A DNA stretch of 19,304 bases from Candidatus Uhrbacteria bacterium (GCA_016209345.1 JACQWH010000032.1:1-19304); one strand, 5' to 3'. Positions 12,043-19,304 are shown, counted from the stretch's first letter. The notes: a model not told the origin generated them from the sequence alone. Translations and numbers: made by a program.

Positions 12043-12612
12043 ATGACCATCATTCTCGGCTCGGCGTCAAAAGGTAGAAAAAGGATACTTGAAGAGAGGG
12101 GCTTTACGTTTGATGCCATGAGTGCTGATATCGACGAGAAGGCGATTCGTGATCCGGACCCGGAAAAACTCGTGCTCCTCCTTGCACATGCAAAAGCAGA
12201 CGCGTTGATTCCACGAATCAAGGAGCCGGCGTTTCTTATCACATCAGACCAAGTCGTTTTATGCAACGGAGAAATTTTAGAGAAGCCGGAAAATGAAGAT
12301 GAGGAACGGGCTATGCTCCAAATGTATACAACTCATCCCGCCGAAACCGTAGCGGCGGTTGTTGTTACCAACACTGAGACCGGGGAACGGGCGGGCGGTG
12401 TTGATCGTGGGAAGGTGTGGTTTCACACGTTCCCGCATGAAGCTATTAAACAAATCGTTGTTTACCCACGGACGTATGAGCTAGCCGGAGGATTCAGTAT
12501 CATCGACCCACTTTTCATGCCGTACATTGATCACATCGAGGGCGAACGCGAGAGCATTATCGGTCTCCCTTGGGCGCTCACGCAACGGCTTCTTGAAGAA
12601 GTTAGAGAATAA
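12043..12612 (+). CDS. maf: Maf-family nucleoside triphosphate pyrophosphatase
   Basis: Maf proteins hydrolyse non-canonical or modified NTPs such as dTTP, UTP or their modified forms to NMP and PPi, cleaning the nucleotide pool. The 189-residue length is typical. It starts MTIILGSASKGRKRIL (the S-x-S-x-x-R-x-x-L substrate loop), then TSDQVV with the catalytic Asp at about 69, KPENEDEERAMLQMY (K-P-x-x-x-x-E-A-x-x-M-L), and YELAGGFSIIDPLF with the conserved glycine-rich turn. The sequence is divergent in SPRR, reading SKGRKR. It begins 1 nt after the RelE-like toxin stop, so a pool-cleaning enzyme is cotranscribed with a TA module. Its last 11 nt overlap the convergent trmB-like gene. Confidence 0.9.
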   Translation: MTIILGSASKGRKRILEERGFTFDAMSADIDEKAIRDPDPEKLVLLLAHAKADALIPRIKEPAFLITSDQVVLCNGEILEKPENEDEERAMLQMYTTHPAETVAAVVVTNTETGERAGGVDRGKVWFHTFPHEAIKQIVVYPRTYELAGGFSIIDPLFMPYIDHIEGERESIIGLPWALTQRLLEEVRE

Positions 12613-13393
12613 TCTCGTTTGGATAAATAAAGGAGGGTAGATCCTTTTCGTATTTTTTTGCGCCATCCCACATCAGCTCAAATGCGGCACGCTGCATTGC
12701 CGCGATATGTTCCGACTCAATGACCACGCTCATAAATTGTTTTTCGTAGGAAATAATACCAACCCTATTCCCATATATTTCCATGTGTGACGGAAATTGT
12801 AGATACGACGGGATAAGGCGGATGCTTCGCAAGAACACAGCGGCATTTTTTACAAGCTGGCGTGCCTCGGATGAGTTTACCGCAATCACGCGCGCGCTTA
12901 TTTGTTTGAGCGCGCGTTTTTTATAAAAATTTTGAACAACGTCTTCCGGTATGGCACTCCAAATATTTTTTAGCGACATGAAGCTCAGTATCTCCGTTCG
13001 AGCCGGCAAAAGAAGGATCTCTTCAAGAACAGTGCGATAGGCATCTGGCCCTTCGTAGAACGTGACGTATGGCGTTGAACCTGCCCGCCTTTGCATGGCT
13101 TTTAGAACCGGAAGAGAGTTTTTGAGACGCTCTTCATATTCTCGTACGCGCCCGTATATTTTTTCCGGATCCTCCGGAGAAAAACGGATGATGGCGCCTG
13201 CAGAGCGCGTGCGCGTAATTATCTGTTTTTTTTGGAGCTTTTCCAGCAAGGGGTAGAGGGTTGTGCGCTCGACTCCCGACCGTTTTGCTATTTGGGCAAC
13301 TGTCGCATCACCCAACGAAAGAAGAGCGAGATATATATCCGCTTCTTTTTCATCAAACCCCAATTTAACAAGTATCGTCTTTATGGTGCGCAC
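12602..13393 (-). CDS. TrmB-family transcriptional regulator
   Basis: A 263-residue regulator with an N-terminal winged helix-turn-helix (about 1-75: LVKLGFDEKEADIYLALLSL, then SGVERTTLYPLLEKLQKKQI). A charged coiled linker (EKIYGRVREYEERLKNS) and an effector domain (about 105-263) follow. The effector carries the family ending YGNRVGIISYEKQFMSVVIE, then FELMWDGAKKYE. TrmB proteins are frequent in archaea and in CPR genomes, where they often control transporters or metabolism. The start is GTG at 13393. It is divergent from Zn4 with 150 nt between them, and could control Zn4, the ABC operon or both. Its 3' end overlaps maf by 11 bp tail to tail, with no terminator between. Confidence 0.9.
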   Translation of the reverse strand: MRTIKTILVKLGFDEKEADIYLALLSLGDATVAQIAKRSGVERTTLYPLLEKLQKKQIITRTRSAGAIIRFSPEDPEKIYGRVREYEERLKNSLPVLKAMQRRAGSTPYVTFYEGPDAYRTVLEEILLLPARTEILSFMSLKNIWSAIPEDVVQNFYKKRALKQISARVIAVNSSEARQLVKNAAVFLRSIRLIPSYLQFPSHMEIYGNRVGIISYEKQFMSVVIESEHIAAMQRAAFELMWDGAKKYEKDLPSFIYPNEIIL

Positions 13394-13493
13394 ATCTGTT
13401 AATAAATTGTTGAAAAATTAGACAAAAGCGTTGATAACCTTATTTTTATTATTGCAAATATAATAAAAAAGTAAATATAAGCCGTCGAGCATT

Positions 13494-13521
13494 TTTACAA
13501 AAATAAAAAATGAACTATAAT
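13494..13521 (+). promoter_or_regulatory. Zn4 promoter
   Basis: TTTACA (13494-13499) and TATAAT (13516-13521, perfect) are 16 bp apart. The ATG is 22 nt after the -10, giving a leader of about 16 nt. Unlike the TA promoters it therefore has a short leader, though no clear Shine-Dalgarno sequence. The 13394-13493 part of the gap is AT-rich and contains GTTGATAAC (13430-13438), a possible regulator site. Confidence 0.68.
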
Positions 13522-13543
13522 AAAGTCGGTAGAAACACCTTTT

Positions 13544-15250
13544 ATGATCACCTGTAGGCAGTGCCAATCACAGTTTTTCATTACCGACACTGATCGGGCG
13601 TTTTATAGTCGATTTGACGTTCCCCTGCCGGCCCTTTGTCCTGATTGTCGGCAACAACGGCGATTGCTGTGGAGAAACGAACGAAAAATGTATCAGCGCA
13701 AGTGTGACATGTGCAAAAAAGACATGATCGCACTGTATTCTGCCGATAAGCCGTATGTTGTGTATTGTTCGGATTGCTGGTGGTCGGATCGCTGGGATCC
13801 ATTGTCCTACGGCATGGCGCCGGATTACTCTCGCTCCTTTTTCGACCAATTTCAGGAACTGCAATTGCAGGTTCCCCGCCTCGCAATGCACGGACTGAAT
13901 AACACAAACTCTGATTATTGTCCGCAAAGCACGCAGAACAAAAATTGTTATCTTATGTCCGGGTCTGATTATAACGAGGATTGTTTTTATGCGACAAACA
14001 TTCAACGCAACAAAAACTGTTTTGATGCGATGTTTATTTTCGATTGCGAGCTTTGTTATGAATGTATAGATGTGAACAAGTCATACGGTTGTTCGTACAT
14101 GCAAAACTGCGAAGGATGTACCGACTCCCTCTTTCTTTTTGATTGCAAAAGCTCCACGAACTGCGCGCTGAGCGTGAATCTTCGCGGCGGCTCCTATGTC
14201 TATAAAAACAAGCAAGAGACAAAAGAATCATACGAGAAAAAATTGAATGAACTGCGGGATCGTTTGCGGGCCGACCCCGACGCGGTACGCAGGGAATTTG
14301 AAACACTGAAAGCGCAAAATCCCGCCCGTTTTGCCTTTGTTGTCGGATGCGAACAAAGCACCGGAGAATATCTTAATCACTGCAGGCAGGCAAGCCATTG
14401 TTTTGACGGAGAACAGCTGGATTCGTGCGCGCATATGTATTGCGCAATGGATGTGAAGGATTCATATGACGTCACTTGTATCGGCTTTCGGTCGGAATTA
14501 TTATATGAGGGAATGGCAGGAGTCGAGCTGAACACGGTAGCGTTTTTCAATATGATGGGCTACTCATCATGGTGTGATTACTGCGCTCTCGTATTTAATT
14601 CAACACATTGTTTTGGGTGCGTGGGCATGAAAAAAAACAAACAGTGCATACTCAATAAGCAGTATTCGGCAGAAGAATACGATCACGAACGAAAAAAAAT
14701 AATTGCGCACATGAAGAGCACGGGTGAGTGGGGTGAGTTTTTTCCGATGCGACTTTCGCCATTTGCGTATAACGAAACGCCGGCGCAGGAATATTTTCCA
14801 ATTACCAAGGAGCAAGCCGAACTGCTTGGCGCGCGGTGGCAAGAGACATCGGCCGGCGTATTTGGAAAAGAGACATTGTCCTGGGAGAATGTTTCTTCAG
14901 ACCCCGGTCAGGCGCCAGACACGCTTTCCAATGAGATTGTGGCGTGCATTTCGTGCGGCAAGAATTACAAAATTATCAAACAGGCATTAAAGTTTTATAA
15001 AAAACAGGGGTTGAGTATTCCCCGAAAGTGCCCTGATTGTCGCCATCTGGAACGGCTTATACTGCGGAATCCGCGAAAACTTTGGACGCGGCAGTGTATG
15101 TGTGAGGGTGTGCGGGTAAATGAATATATCCATGCAGTGCCGCATGCACACGGTGAAACACCATGCACGAATCATTTCGCAACAGCGTATGCCCCCGACA
15201 GAAATGTCATCATGTACTGCCAGGAGTGCTATACAAAAGAGGTTATATAA
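13544..15250 (+). CDS. Cys-rich zinc-ribbon/solenoid protein, copy 4 (Zn4)
   Basis: A 568-residue paralogue, function unknown, and the one with the most complete metal sites. N-terminal CRQC (4-7), CPDC (32-35), CDMC (54-57) and YCSDC (75-78) precede WDPLSYG. The solenoid blocks end in NLRGGSYVYKNKQETKESY and MKKNKQCILNKQYSAEEY. The C-terminal module carries CISCGKNYKI, CPDCRH, RQCMC and a longer loop with HAHGETPC before YCQECY. Paralogues keep RCPxEFETTYSP here, whereas Zn4 has PCTNHFATAYAP. It is the only copy with its own clear promoter and no TA module upstream. It diverges from the TrmB-like regulator, which may control it. Confidence 0.9.
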   Translation: MITCRQCQSQFFITDTDRAFYSRFDVPLPALCPDCRQQRRLLWRNERKMYQRKCDMCKKDMIALYSADKPYVVYCSDCWWSDRWDPLSYGMAPDYSRSFFDQFQELQLQVPRLAMHGLNNTNSDYCPQSTQNKNCYLMSGSDYNEDCFYATNIQRNKNCFDAMFIFDCELCYECIDVNKSYGCSYMQNCEGCTDSLFLFDCKSSTNCALSVNLRGGSYVYKNKQETKESYEKKLNELRDRLRADPDAVRREFETLKAQNPARFAFVVGCEQSTGEYLNHCRQASHCFDGEQLDSCAHMYCAMDVKDSYDVTCIGFRSELLYEGMAGVELNTVAFFNMMGYSSWCDYCALVFNSTHCFGCVGMKKNKQCILNKQYSAEEYDHERKKIIAHMKSTGEWGEFFPMRLSPFAYNETPAQEYFPITKEQAELLGARWQETSAGVFGKETLSWENVSSDPGQAPDTLSNEIVACISCGKNYKIIKQALKFYKKQGLSIPRKCPDCRHLERLILRNPRKLWTRQCMCEGVRVNEYIHAVPHAHGETPCTNHFATAYAPDRNVIMYCQECYTKEVI

Positions 15251-15254
15251 AAGT

Positions 15255-15289
15255 GATGCCAGCCCCATCCCGTGGTGAGAGCTGGCATC
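15255..15289 (+). terminator. Hairpin after Zn4, possible terminator
   Basis: GATGCCAGC (15255-15263) and GCTGGCATC (15281-15289) form a perfect 9-bp stem with a 17-nt loop, 4 nt after the Zn4 stop. No U-tract follows, so it is not a standard intrinsic terminator. It could stabilise the mRNA 3' end or act with other factors. Confidence 0.5.
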
Positions 15290-15378
15290 CACACGCGCAC
15301 CTCCTTTCTAATAACCCGCAGTGAAACATTTGTTAGATTTATTTTTTTTACTTCAAGTACCGTTGGAGTAACTATTAC

Positions 15379-15406
15379 TTGACAAGACATGGGCAAGCCC
15401 CATACT
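15379..15406 (+). promoter_or_regulatory. Upstream promoter P1 of the ABC operon, with palindrome
   Basis: TTGACA (15379-15384) precedes CATACT (15401-15406) by 16 bp. The spacer contains ATGGG-CAAGC-CCCAT (15389-15403), an inverted repeat that overlaps the -10 and could be an operator. ATGGG recurs at 15409-15413. Confidence 0.5.
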
Positions 15407-15429
15407 ATATGGGCGTCCTTTCCCTATTA

Positions 15430-15458
15430 TTTACCGGCGTACAGGGTTGTGCTATATT
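15430..15458 (+). promoter_or_regulatory. Promoter P2 of the ABC operon
   Basis: TTTACC (15430-15435) and TATATT (15453-15458) are exactly 17 bp apart, with TG at 15450-15451 giving an extended -10. The leader to the binding-protein ATG would be about 54 nt. Confidence 0.6.
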
Positions 15459-15518
15459 AATGGAAGTGGATAACTGCATTTTCGCTCATCATTCAAAAGT
15501 AATTATTAATTTTTTTCT

Positions 15519-16646
15519 ATGAAGAACAAGTCCTTGCTTCTGGTCATTCTCGCGGTGGTCATTCTCGCGGGCATTTACTTTCTAGTCAGTCAAAAGGGGG
15601 AGGAAAGATTCTCCGGAGCGCCTGCGGTACAAACGGAACCAGCTATCGCCGGAATCGAGTTGAAGCGTCCTCTCGTTGTTGGGTTGGTTTCCTGGCCCGG
15701 ATATGCAGGCGGCATCGTGGCAAACAACGGCTTTGCCGAGAATAGGGAATCCACGTTTTATAAAAAATACGGCCTCCTGGTGAAGTTTGTATTGATAGAA
15801 GATATTGATGCGCGCGGGAAGGCCTTTGTAAAAGGAGGCCCTGATGGCGTTGATGTTGTGTGGTCCACGGTTGATTTTTGGTCAAATGAGGCGCCGGCAT
15901 ATGTTGAGAGCGGCACGAGCGTGAAGGCATTTATGCAAGTTGACTGGAGCAGGGGTGGAGACGCGCTTGTGGTAAATAGAGACGTCAAAGCCGTGGAGGA
16001 TCTTCGCGGAAAAAAAATAGCGCTTGTGCAGTACACACCGAGCCACTGGTTGCTTGAGTCGCTTTTAGCCGGATCGAAACTTACCGTTGAAGATAAAGAT
16101 GCAATTCGAAAGAATTTAATTTTCTCTCAAGACACCATGAGCGCGCGCGCGGCGTTTACCGCAGGACAAGCCGACGCCACGGTTGTCTGGGAGCCGGATG
16201 TTTCTATCGCACTTGCGCGCGAAGGGAGCTACATTCTTAAGAGCACAAAAGATTACCCGAATATCATTGCGGATGTTATGGTTGCAAAAGATGATTTCCT
16301 CAAAACAAACCCAAGAACAATTGAGGCGTTTATTCGGGGGTTTTTTGATGGTGTAGCCCAAGCAGAGGCACAGCCAGAAAAAGCCGCTCGTCTTCTTATG
16401 GAAAATGAGTCGCTCTTTGCCGAATTGGGTCTTGAGAAAACCGTACAAAGTTTATCGTGGGTAAAGTGGACCGGCATGGAAGATAATATCAAAATGTTCG
16501 GGCTCAACGGCCAGCCGCCCCTTTTTGACAGCGTGTTTACCGGTTCAGCGCAGAGCTGGAAGGCGCTTGGTCTTATTAAGGAAGTCCTTGACCCCGCCTC
16601 CGTAAAAGACGACAGCTATTTAAGAAATGTTTATGCCGCCCAATAA
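15519..16646 (+). CDS. NMT1/TauA/NrtA-type substrate-binding protein, membrane anchored
   Basis: The extracytoplasmic receptor of the adjoining ABC importer. Of 375 residues, about 6-23 form an uncleaved-looking hydrophobic anchor (LLLVILAVVILAGIYFLVS). There is no lipobox Cys, so it is probably anchored rather than a lipoprotein. The mature part follows the NMT1/SsuA-like pattern: VGLVSWPGYAGG, YKKYGLLVKFVLIED, GVDVVWSTVDF, DLRGKKIALVQYTPSHWLLE and ADATVVWEPD. This superfamily binds nitrate, sulfonates, thiamine precursors and similar small anions. The substrate cannot be told from sequence. The stop lies 20 bp inside the ATPase gene, so the two are coupled. Confidence 0.9.
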   Translation: MKNKSLLLVILAVVILAGIYFLVSQKGEERFSGAPAVQTEPAIAGIELKRPLVVGLVSWPGYAGGIVANNGFAENRESTFYKKYGLLVKFVLIEDIDARGKAFVKGGPDGVDVVWSTVDFWSNEAPAYVESGTSVKAFMQVDWSRGGDALVVNRDVKAVEDLRGKKIALVQYTPSHWLLESLLAGSKLTVEDKDAIRKNLIFSQDTMSARAAFTAGQADATVVWEPDVSIALAREGSYILKSTKDYPNIIADVMVAKDDFLKTNPRTIEAFIRGFFDGVAQAEAQPEKAARLLMENESLFAELGLEKTVQSLSWVKWTGMEDNIKMFGLNGQPPLFDSVFTGSAQSWKALGLIKEVLDPASVKDDSYLRNVYAAQ

Positions 16647-18351
16647 GGGCAAACAGGATTCCCGCCCCTATTTCTTGGAGGTTAACAATGTAAGCAAAGA
16701 GTACGCTACCGGCCATACCATCTTGAAAGACATCAGTTTTGGGGTCATGGAAAAGGAGATTGTGGTGCTCCTTGGACCTTCGGGATGCGGGAAGTCAACC
16801 CTCTTGAACATTGTAAATGGAGGCATCAGCACTTCTCGGGGAGAGGTGCTCATAAGGGGCAAAAAAAATATTGGGAAAAACCCCTATTCCGTGAGCGTGT
16901 TTCAGCGCACATCATGTTTTCCGTGGCTCACGGTGTTTGAAAATATTGAATTTTCGCTTCACTACGGGTTTTGGAAATTGGACAGCAAAAGCGAGGCAAA
17001 CGACAGGGCGCGTAGGGCACTAAAGCGCGTAGGGCTTGCCGATTACGGCGACTACTATCCACATCAAATATCCGGCGGTATGCAGCAGAGAGCTGCCCTT
17101 GCGCGTTCTCTTGTTGCCGATGCGCCTCTCGTGTTGATGGACGAGCCGTTTGTCGGGCTTGATCAGCAGACAAAAGAGCTGATGCACATGCTGATTCTTG
17201 ATCTATGGGAGGAGAATAAAAAAACACTGCTTCTTATCACTCACGATCTTGAGGAGGCGCTTTTTATTGCGGATAGGATTTATGTGCTTAGCGCGCGGCC
17301 AGCACAAGTAAAAAGCGTTGTTGCCGTTGACCTTCCCCGGCCGCGAAAACCGGAGATAAAATTCAACACGGAATTTATCCGTCTCGAAAAGTATCTTTCT
17401 TTTCTAACCGAGCGAGAGGTAATTAAGGCGTCGCAAGTGCACATTGCCGATATCGACCCCTACGCATTGAACATAGGGCTTTACACGTGGATAGGCACTG
17501 CCCCCTTTTATGTAGCAAAGGAGCTTGGCCTGTTTGAAAAATACGCCGTTGACGTTAACTTTGTGCTCCTCGAAAAAAATGACGATCGCACCGCCGCACT
17601 TCTTTCCGGCGAGGTCGATCTTATTGATTCTACGCTCGATCGTTTTTTGCTTGACCGCTCGAGCGCGTCATCACTCCAGATAGCGGCCTTGCCAAGCCGT
17701 TCTGTCGGAGGTGATGCATTGCTTGTTCGTCCCGAGATTAAAGATTTTTCTGATTTGCGCGGAAAGAAGATAGGCGTCGAAAGAGGGTGGGTAAATGATT
17801 TTTTTCTCCATTACGTCCTGGATACGCATGGTATGTCATTGGATGACATAGAGCGCGTCGACGTGAAGGAAAGCGATGCCGGGTCTGCCATGCTTCAAAA
17901 CAAAGTCGACGGCGTTGTTATCTGGGAACCATGGCTTTCGAATATTCAAGAACGGTCGGGCGGCCGTATCCTTATATCCACACAGCAGGAGCCGGTCCTG
18001 ATTGATGCGCTTGTCGGCCTTGAGGCGACACTACAAAGAAGGCAGGAAGAAATTACCCGTCTTCTCAAGGCACTTTTTGAGGCGACGGGGTATATGAGAA
18101 TCCATGGCGAGCATAGCGCGGAGATCGTGAGCGCCTATCTTGGCATGTCTCCGCTGGAAGCGGAAGGACAGCTGAGAAAAGTTGAACCATTTACCGCAAA
18201 GGAAAATGTCGCATTCATCGGGCCGCAAAAAGGAGTGTCTGAATTTGCGCGCACGACGGAAAAACTTGAGAATGTATGGATGAAGGAAACAGACGTTGCG
18301 TACAAAAGGCATGAAGGCAATCTTGTCTACACCCCCCATCTTTTTGAATAA
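16627..18351 (+). CDS. ABC ATPase fused to a substrate-binding-like domain
   Basis: A 574-residue fusion. The N-terminal ABC ATPase (about 15-245) has Walker A GPSGCGKST at 50-58, Q-loop Gln93, signature ISGGM at 148-152 (usual LSGGQ), Walker B LVLMDEP at 168-174 and H-loop His206. From about 282 a second NMT1/TauA-like domain follows: NIGLYTWIGTAPFYVAKELG, then VDLIDSTLDRF, DLRGKKIGVERGWVND and VDGVVIWEPWL. It has no signal peptide or membrane segment, so this binding domain must be cytoplasmic. NrtC of cyanobacterial nitrate transporters has the same layout and uses its C-terminal domain to regulate uptake. That parallel is inference. The start overlaps the binding-protein gene by 20 bp; an ATG two codons later is an alternative. 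It pairs with the permease 1 nt downstream. Confidence 0.92.
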   Translation: MFMPPNKGKQDSRPYFLEVNNVSKEYATGHTILKDISFGVMEKEIVVLLGPSGCGKSTLLNIVNGGISTSRGEVLIRGKKNIGKNPYSVSVFQRTSCFPWLTVFENIEFSLHYGFWKLDSKSEANDRARRALKRVGLADYGDYYPHQISGGMQQRAALARSLVADAPLVLMDEPFVGLDQQTKELMHMLILDLWEENKKTLLLITHDLEEALFIADRIYVLSARPAQVKSVVAVDLPRPRKPEIKFNTEFIRLEKYLSFLTEREVIKASQVHIADIDPYALNIGLYTWIGTAPFYVAKELGLFEKYAVDVNFVLLEKNDDRTAALLSGEVDLIDSTLDRFLLDRSSASSLQIAALPSRSVGGDALLVRPEIKDFSDLRGKKIGVERGWVNDFFLHYVLDTHGMSLDDIERVDVKESDAGSAMLQNKVDGVVIWEPWLSNIQERSGGRILISTQQEPVLIDALVGLEATLQRRQEEITRLLKALFEATGYMRIHGEHSAEIVSAYLGMSPLEAEGQLRKVEPFTAKENVAFIGPQKGVSEFARTTEKLENVWMKETDVAYKRHEGNLVYTPHLFE

Positions 18352-18352
18352 T

Positions 18353-19114
18353 ATGAGAATGGCGCTGTCTCAACAGAAAAGTTTTGGCATTATATTTCTC
18401 GGCGCTGTCGCCGTGCTCGCTGTATGGTCCGGGCTCACCTATACCGGTATTGTGAGTCCAATTTTTCTTCCGAGTCCAACCAAAGTGGGCGCATCAATGA
18501 TCCAGCTGATTATATCGGGAAAATTTTTTATCGCACTGATGTATAGTTTTGCGCGGATTGCGACCGCAACGGCACTGGCCGCGCTGGTCGGTATTCCCCT
18601 TGGCATTCTGGTTGGGTTTTCTCGGACGTTTGAGCGGTTTACTTTTATTATTTTCGAGCCGATGAGGTACGTGCCAATCAGCGCCCTTCTTCCCCTGATG
18701 ATTCTTTGGTTTGGCATTGGGGAACAGATGAAAATCATGTTTTTGTTCATCGGAATTATTTTCTATCTCATCCCGCTTATTGCGAACGCCGTTCACAATA
18801 TAAAAAAAGAATATCTCCTGGTTGCCGACGACCTTGGGCTTTCCGCGCAGGAAACGGTACGGCGCGTGGTATGGCCGGCAATCTTGCCCCATATTTGGGA
18901 TAGTATTATTGTTGTTAATGGACTGGGGTGGACATATGTTGTGCTTGCCGAGATGATTAACGCAAAGGAGGGACTCGGCTACCTGATCAGTATTTCGGGG
19001 CGTTTGCAGCGAAGTTCGGATGTATTTGCGGGGCTTCTTTTTATCACCATCGTTGCCCTTATTTCCGATCGCCTTTTGCGGTTTTTCCGGAACAAGTATT
19101 TTTCATGGTCGTGA
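18353..19114 (+). CDS. ABC transporter permease (SsuC/TauC/NrtB-like)
   Basis: The 253-residue membrane subunit, with about six hydrophobic helices (12-30, 62-88, 98-120, 126-148, 182-200 and 224-242). The EAA-type loop, VADDLGLSAQETVRRVVWPA, at about 157-176 contacts the ATPase. LPSPTKVGASM near residue 39 and GIGEQMKIMFLF are typical of the family. I chose the ATG at 18353 (1 nt after the ATPase stop) over an upstream in-frame start at 18296 that would lie inside the ATPase gene. Only one permease gene is seen, so the transporter probably uses a homodimer. Four nt separate it from the fifth Zn gene. Confidence 0.93.
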   Translation: MRMALSQQKSFGIIFLGAVAVLAVWSGLTYTGIVSPIFLPSPTKVGASMIQLIISGKFFIALMYSFARIATATALAALVGIPLGILVGFSRTFERFTFIIFEPMRYVPISALLPLMILWFGIGEQMKIMFLFIGIIFYLIPLIANAVHNIKKEYLLVADDLGLSAQETVRRVVWPAILPHIWDSIIVVNGLGWTYVVLAEMINAKEGLGYLISISGRLQRSSDVFAGLLFITIVALISDRLLRFFRNKYFSWS

Positions 19115-19118
19115 CGAT

Positions 19119-19193
19119 ATGCAAACCTGTATCCAATGTAAAAAAGAATTTTCATTTGTACTCACTTTTCGATGGGTTAATTTTTTGTTATAA
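19119..19193 (+). pseudogene. Truncated fifth Zn paralogue, interrupted by an IS30-like element
   Basis: An ATG at 19119 opens MQTCIQCKKEFSF, matching the first 13 residues of Zn2 (MNSCIQCKADFVI), including both Cys. Similarity then stops and the frame reaches TAA at 19191. The break falls where the inserted element's terminal sequence would begin (about 19155), and the IS30-like transposase lies just beyond it. If the rest of the paralogue resumes beyond the element, the gene was split by transposition. It is 4 nt after the ABC permease, so the intact ancestor was part of that operon. Confidence 0.75.
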
Positions 19194-19304
19194 TATGATC
19201 GTTAACTCCCACATTCAACCAGCAAGTGCAACACGTTCAGCTCGCATTGCCTCCGCAGGGGTCTTAAAATTTAAACATTTTCTTGGTCGGTTATTAAGCC
19301 ACCG
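19155..19304 (-). mobile_element. 3' end of an IS30-like insertion sequence
   Basis: Paralogue similarity ends at about 19155, and a transposase 3' end lies on the minus strand from 19215. The element's right terminus is therefore probably near 19155-19180 (TGTACTCACTTTTCG region), but I cannot confirm the inverted repeat without the other end. The element runs off the window. Confidence 0.6.
19215..19304 (-). CDS. Partial transposase, IS30-like C-terminus
   Basis: The last 29 residues of a DDE transposase, open at the window edge. Read on the minus strand they begin RWLNNRPRKCLNFKTPAEAM and end VALAG followed by TGA. The LNNRPRKCLNFKTPAE motif is the standard tail of IS30-family and related rve-fold integrases, just after the catalytic Glu region. 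Nothing of the catalytic core is visible. Family assignment beyond the rve group is tentative. Confidence 0.8.
   Translation of the reverse strand, partial: RWLNNRPRKCLNFKTPAEAMRAERVALAG

Noticed and set aside
15255..15289. Riboswitch in the Zn4-ABC gap
   Set aside because: Only a simple hairpin is visible. I do not see the conserved core of any riboswitch class I can recognise.
15230..15309. Short minus-strand frame after an AGGAGG-like sequence, opening MPALTTGWGW
   Set aside because: Only 19 codons, antisense to the Zn4 end and hairpin. The Shine-Dalgarno likeness and Trp pair could be chance, and no gene follows to be controlled.
18296..18352. Upstream start for the ABC permease
   Set aside because: It would lie inside the ATPase gene and add a hydrophilic extension. 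The ATG at 18353 follows the ATPase stop directly.
1..19304. CRISPR arrays, rRNA genes or phage modules
   Set aside because: No regularly spaced direct repeats, rRNA-like sequence or phage structural genes are visible.

Overview
The window looks like the replication-origin end of a small-genome bacterium of the Candidate Phyla Radiation (Patescibacteria, probably a Parcubacteria-like lineage). This is inference. It rests on short housekeeping proteins, tRNA genes without an encoded CCA, start codons lying almost on the -10 box, a TrmB-type regulator, and a multi-copy family of very Cys-rich proteins of about 560 residues. No rRNA or other phylogenetic marker is present to prove it.

Layout. 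Bases 1-3410 hold the classical origin neighbourhood. dnaA is on the minus strand, with DnaA-box clusters on both sides. Diverging from it are rpmH-rnpA-yidD-yidC on the plus strand. Bases 3427-3692 form a tRNA block: tRNA-Arg(CCU), then what I read as a tRNA-Glu(UUC) cut in the anticodon loop. The gap holds a complete tRNA-Ala(CGC) bracketed by a perfect 13-bp inverted repeat. Bases 3734-4412 carry a deoxyribosyltransferase-like protein and a small unknown protein.

From 4513 to 15250 comes the most unusual part. Four paralogous proteins (called Zn1 to Zn4 here) combine zinc-ribbon modules with a predicted solenoid. They alternate with four toxin-antitoxin modules of four different families: VapBC, HigBA, DUF433 with a decayed PIN-like toxin, and RelB/RelE. 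Zn1, Zn2 and Zn3 each start within a few tens of bases of the end of a TA module, or inside it. A Maf-family pyrophosphatase follows the RelE toxin. A TrmB-like regulator diverges from Zn4.

Bases 15519-19114 encode a NMT1/TauA/NrtA-type ABC importer: anchored binding protein, ATPase fused to a second binding-protein domain, and permease. Four bases after the permease a fifth Zn paralogue starts. It breaks off after about a dozen residues, next to the 3' end of an IS30-like transposase gene that runs off the window.

How the parts fit together. The housekeeping block supplies replication initiation, ribosomal protein L34, RNase P protein and membrane protein insertion. The rest looks like an accessory island. 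Zn genes repeatedly sit at the tail of a TA or transporter operon, which suggests shared transcription and possibly a functional link. The strongest candidates for something undescribed are the nested/split tRNA-Glu and the recurrent coupling of TA modules with Zn proteins.
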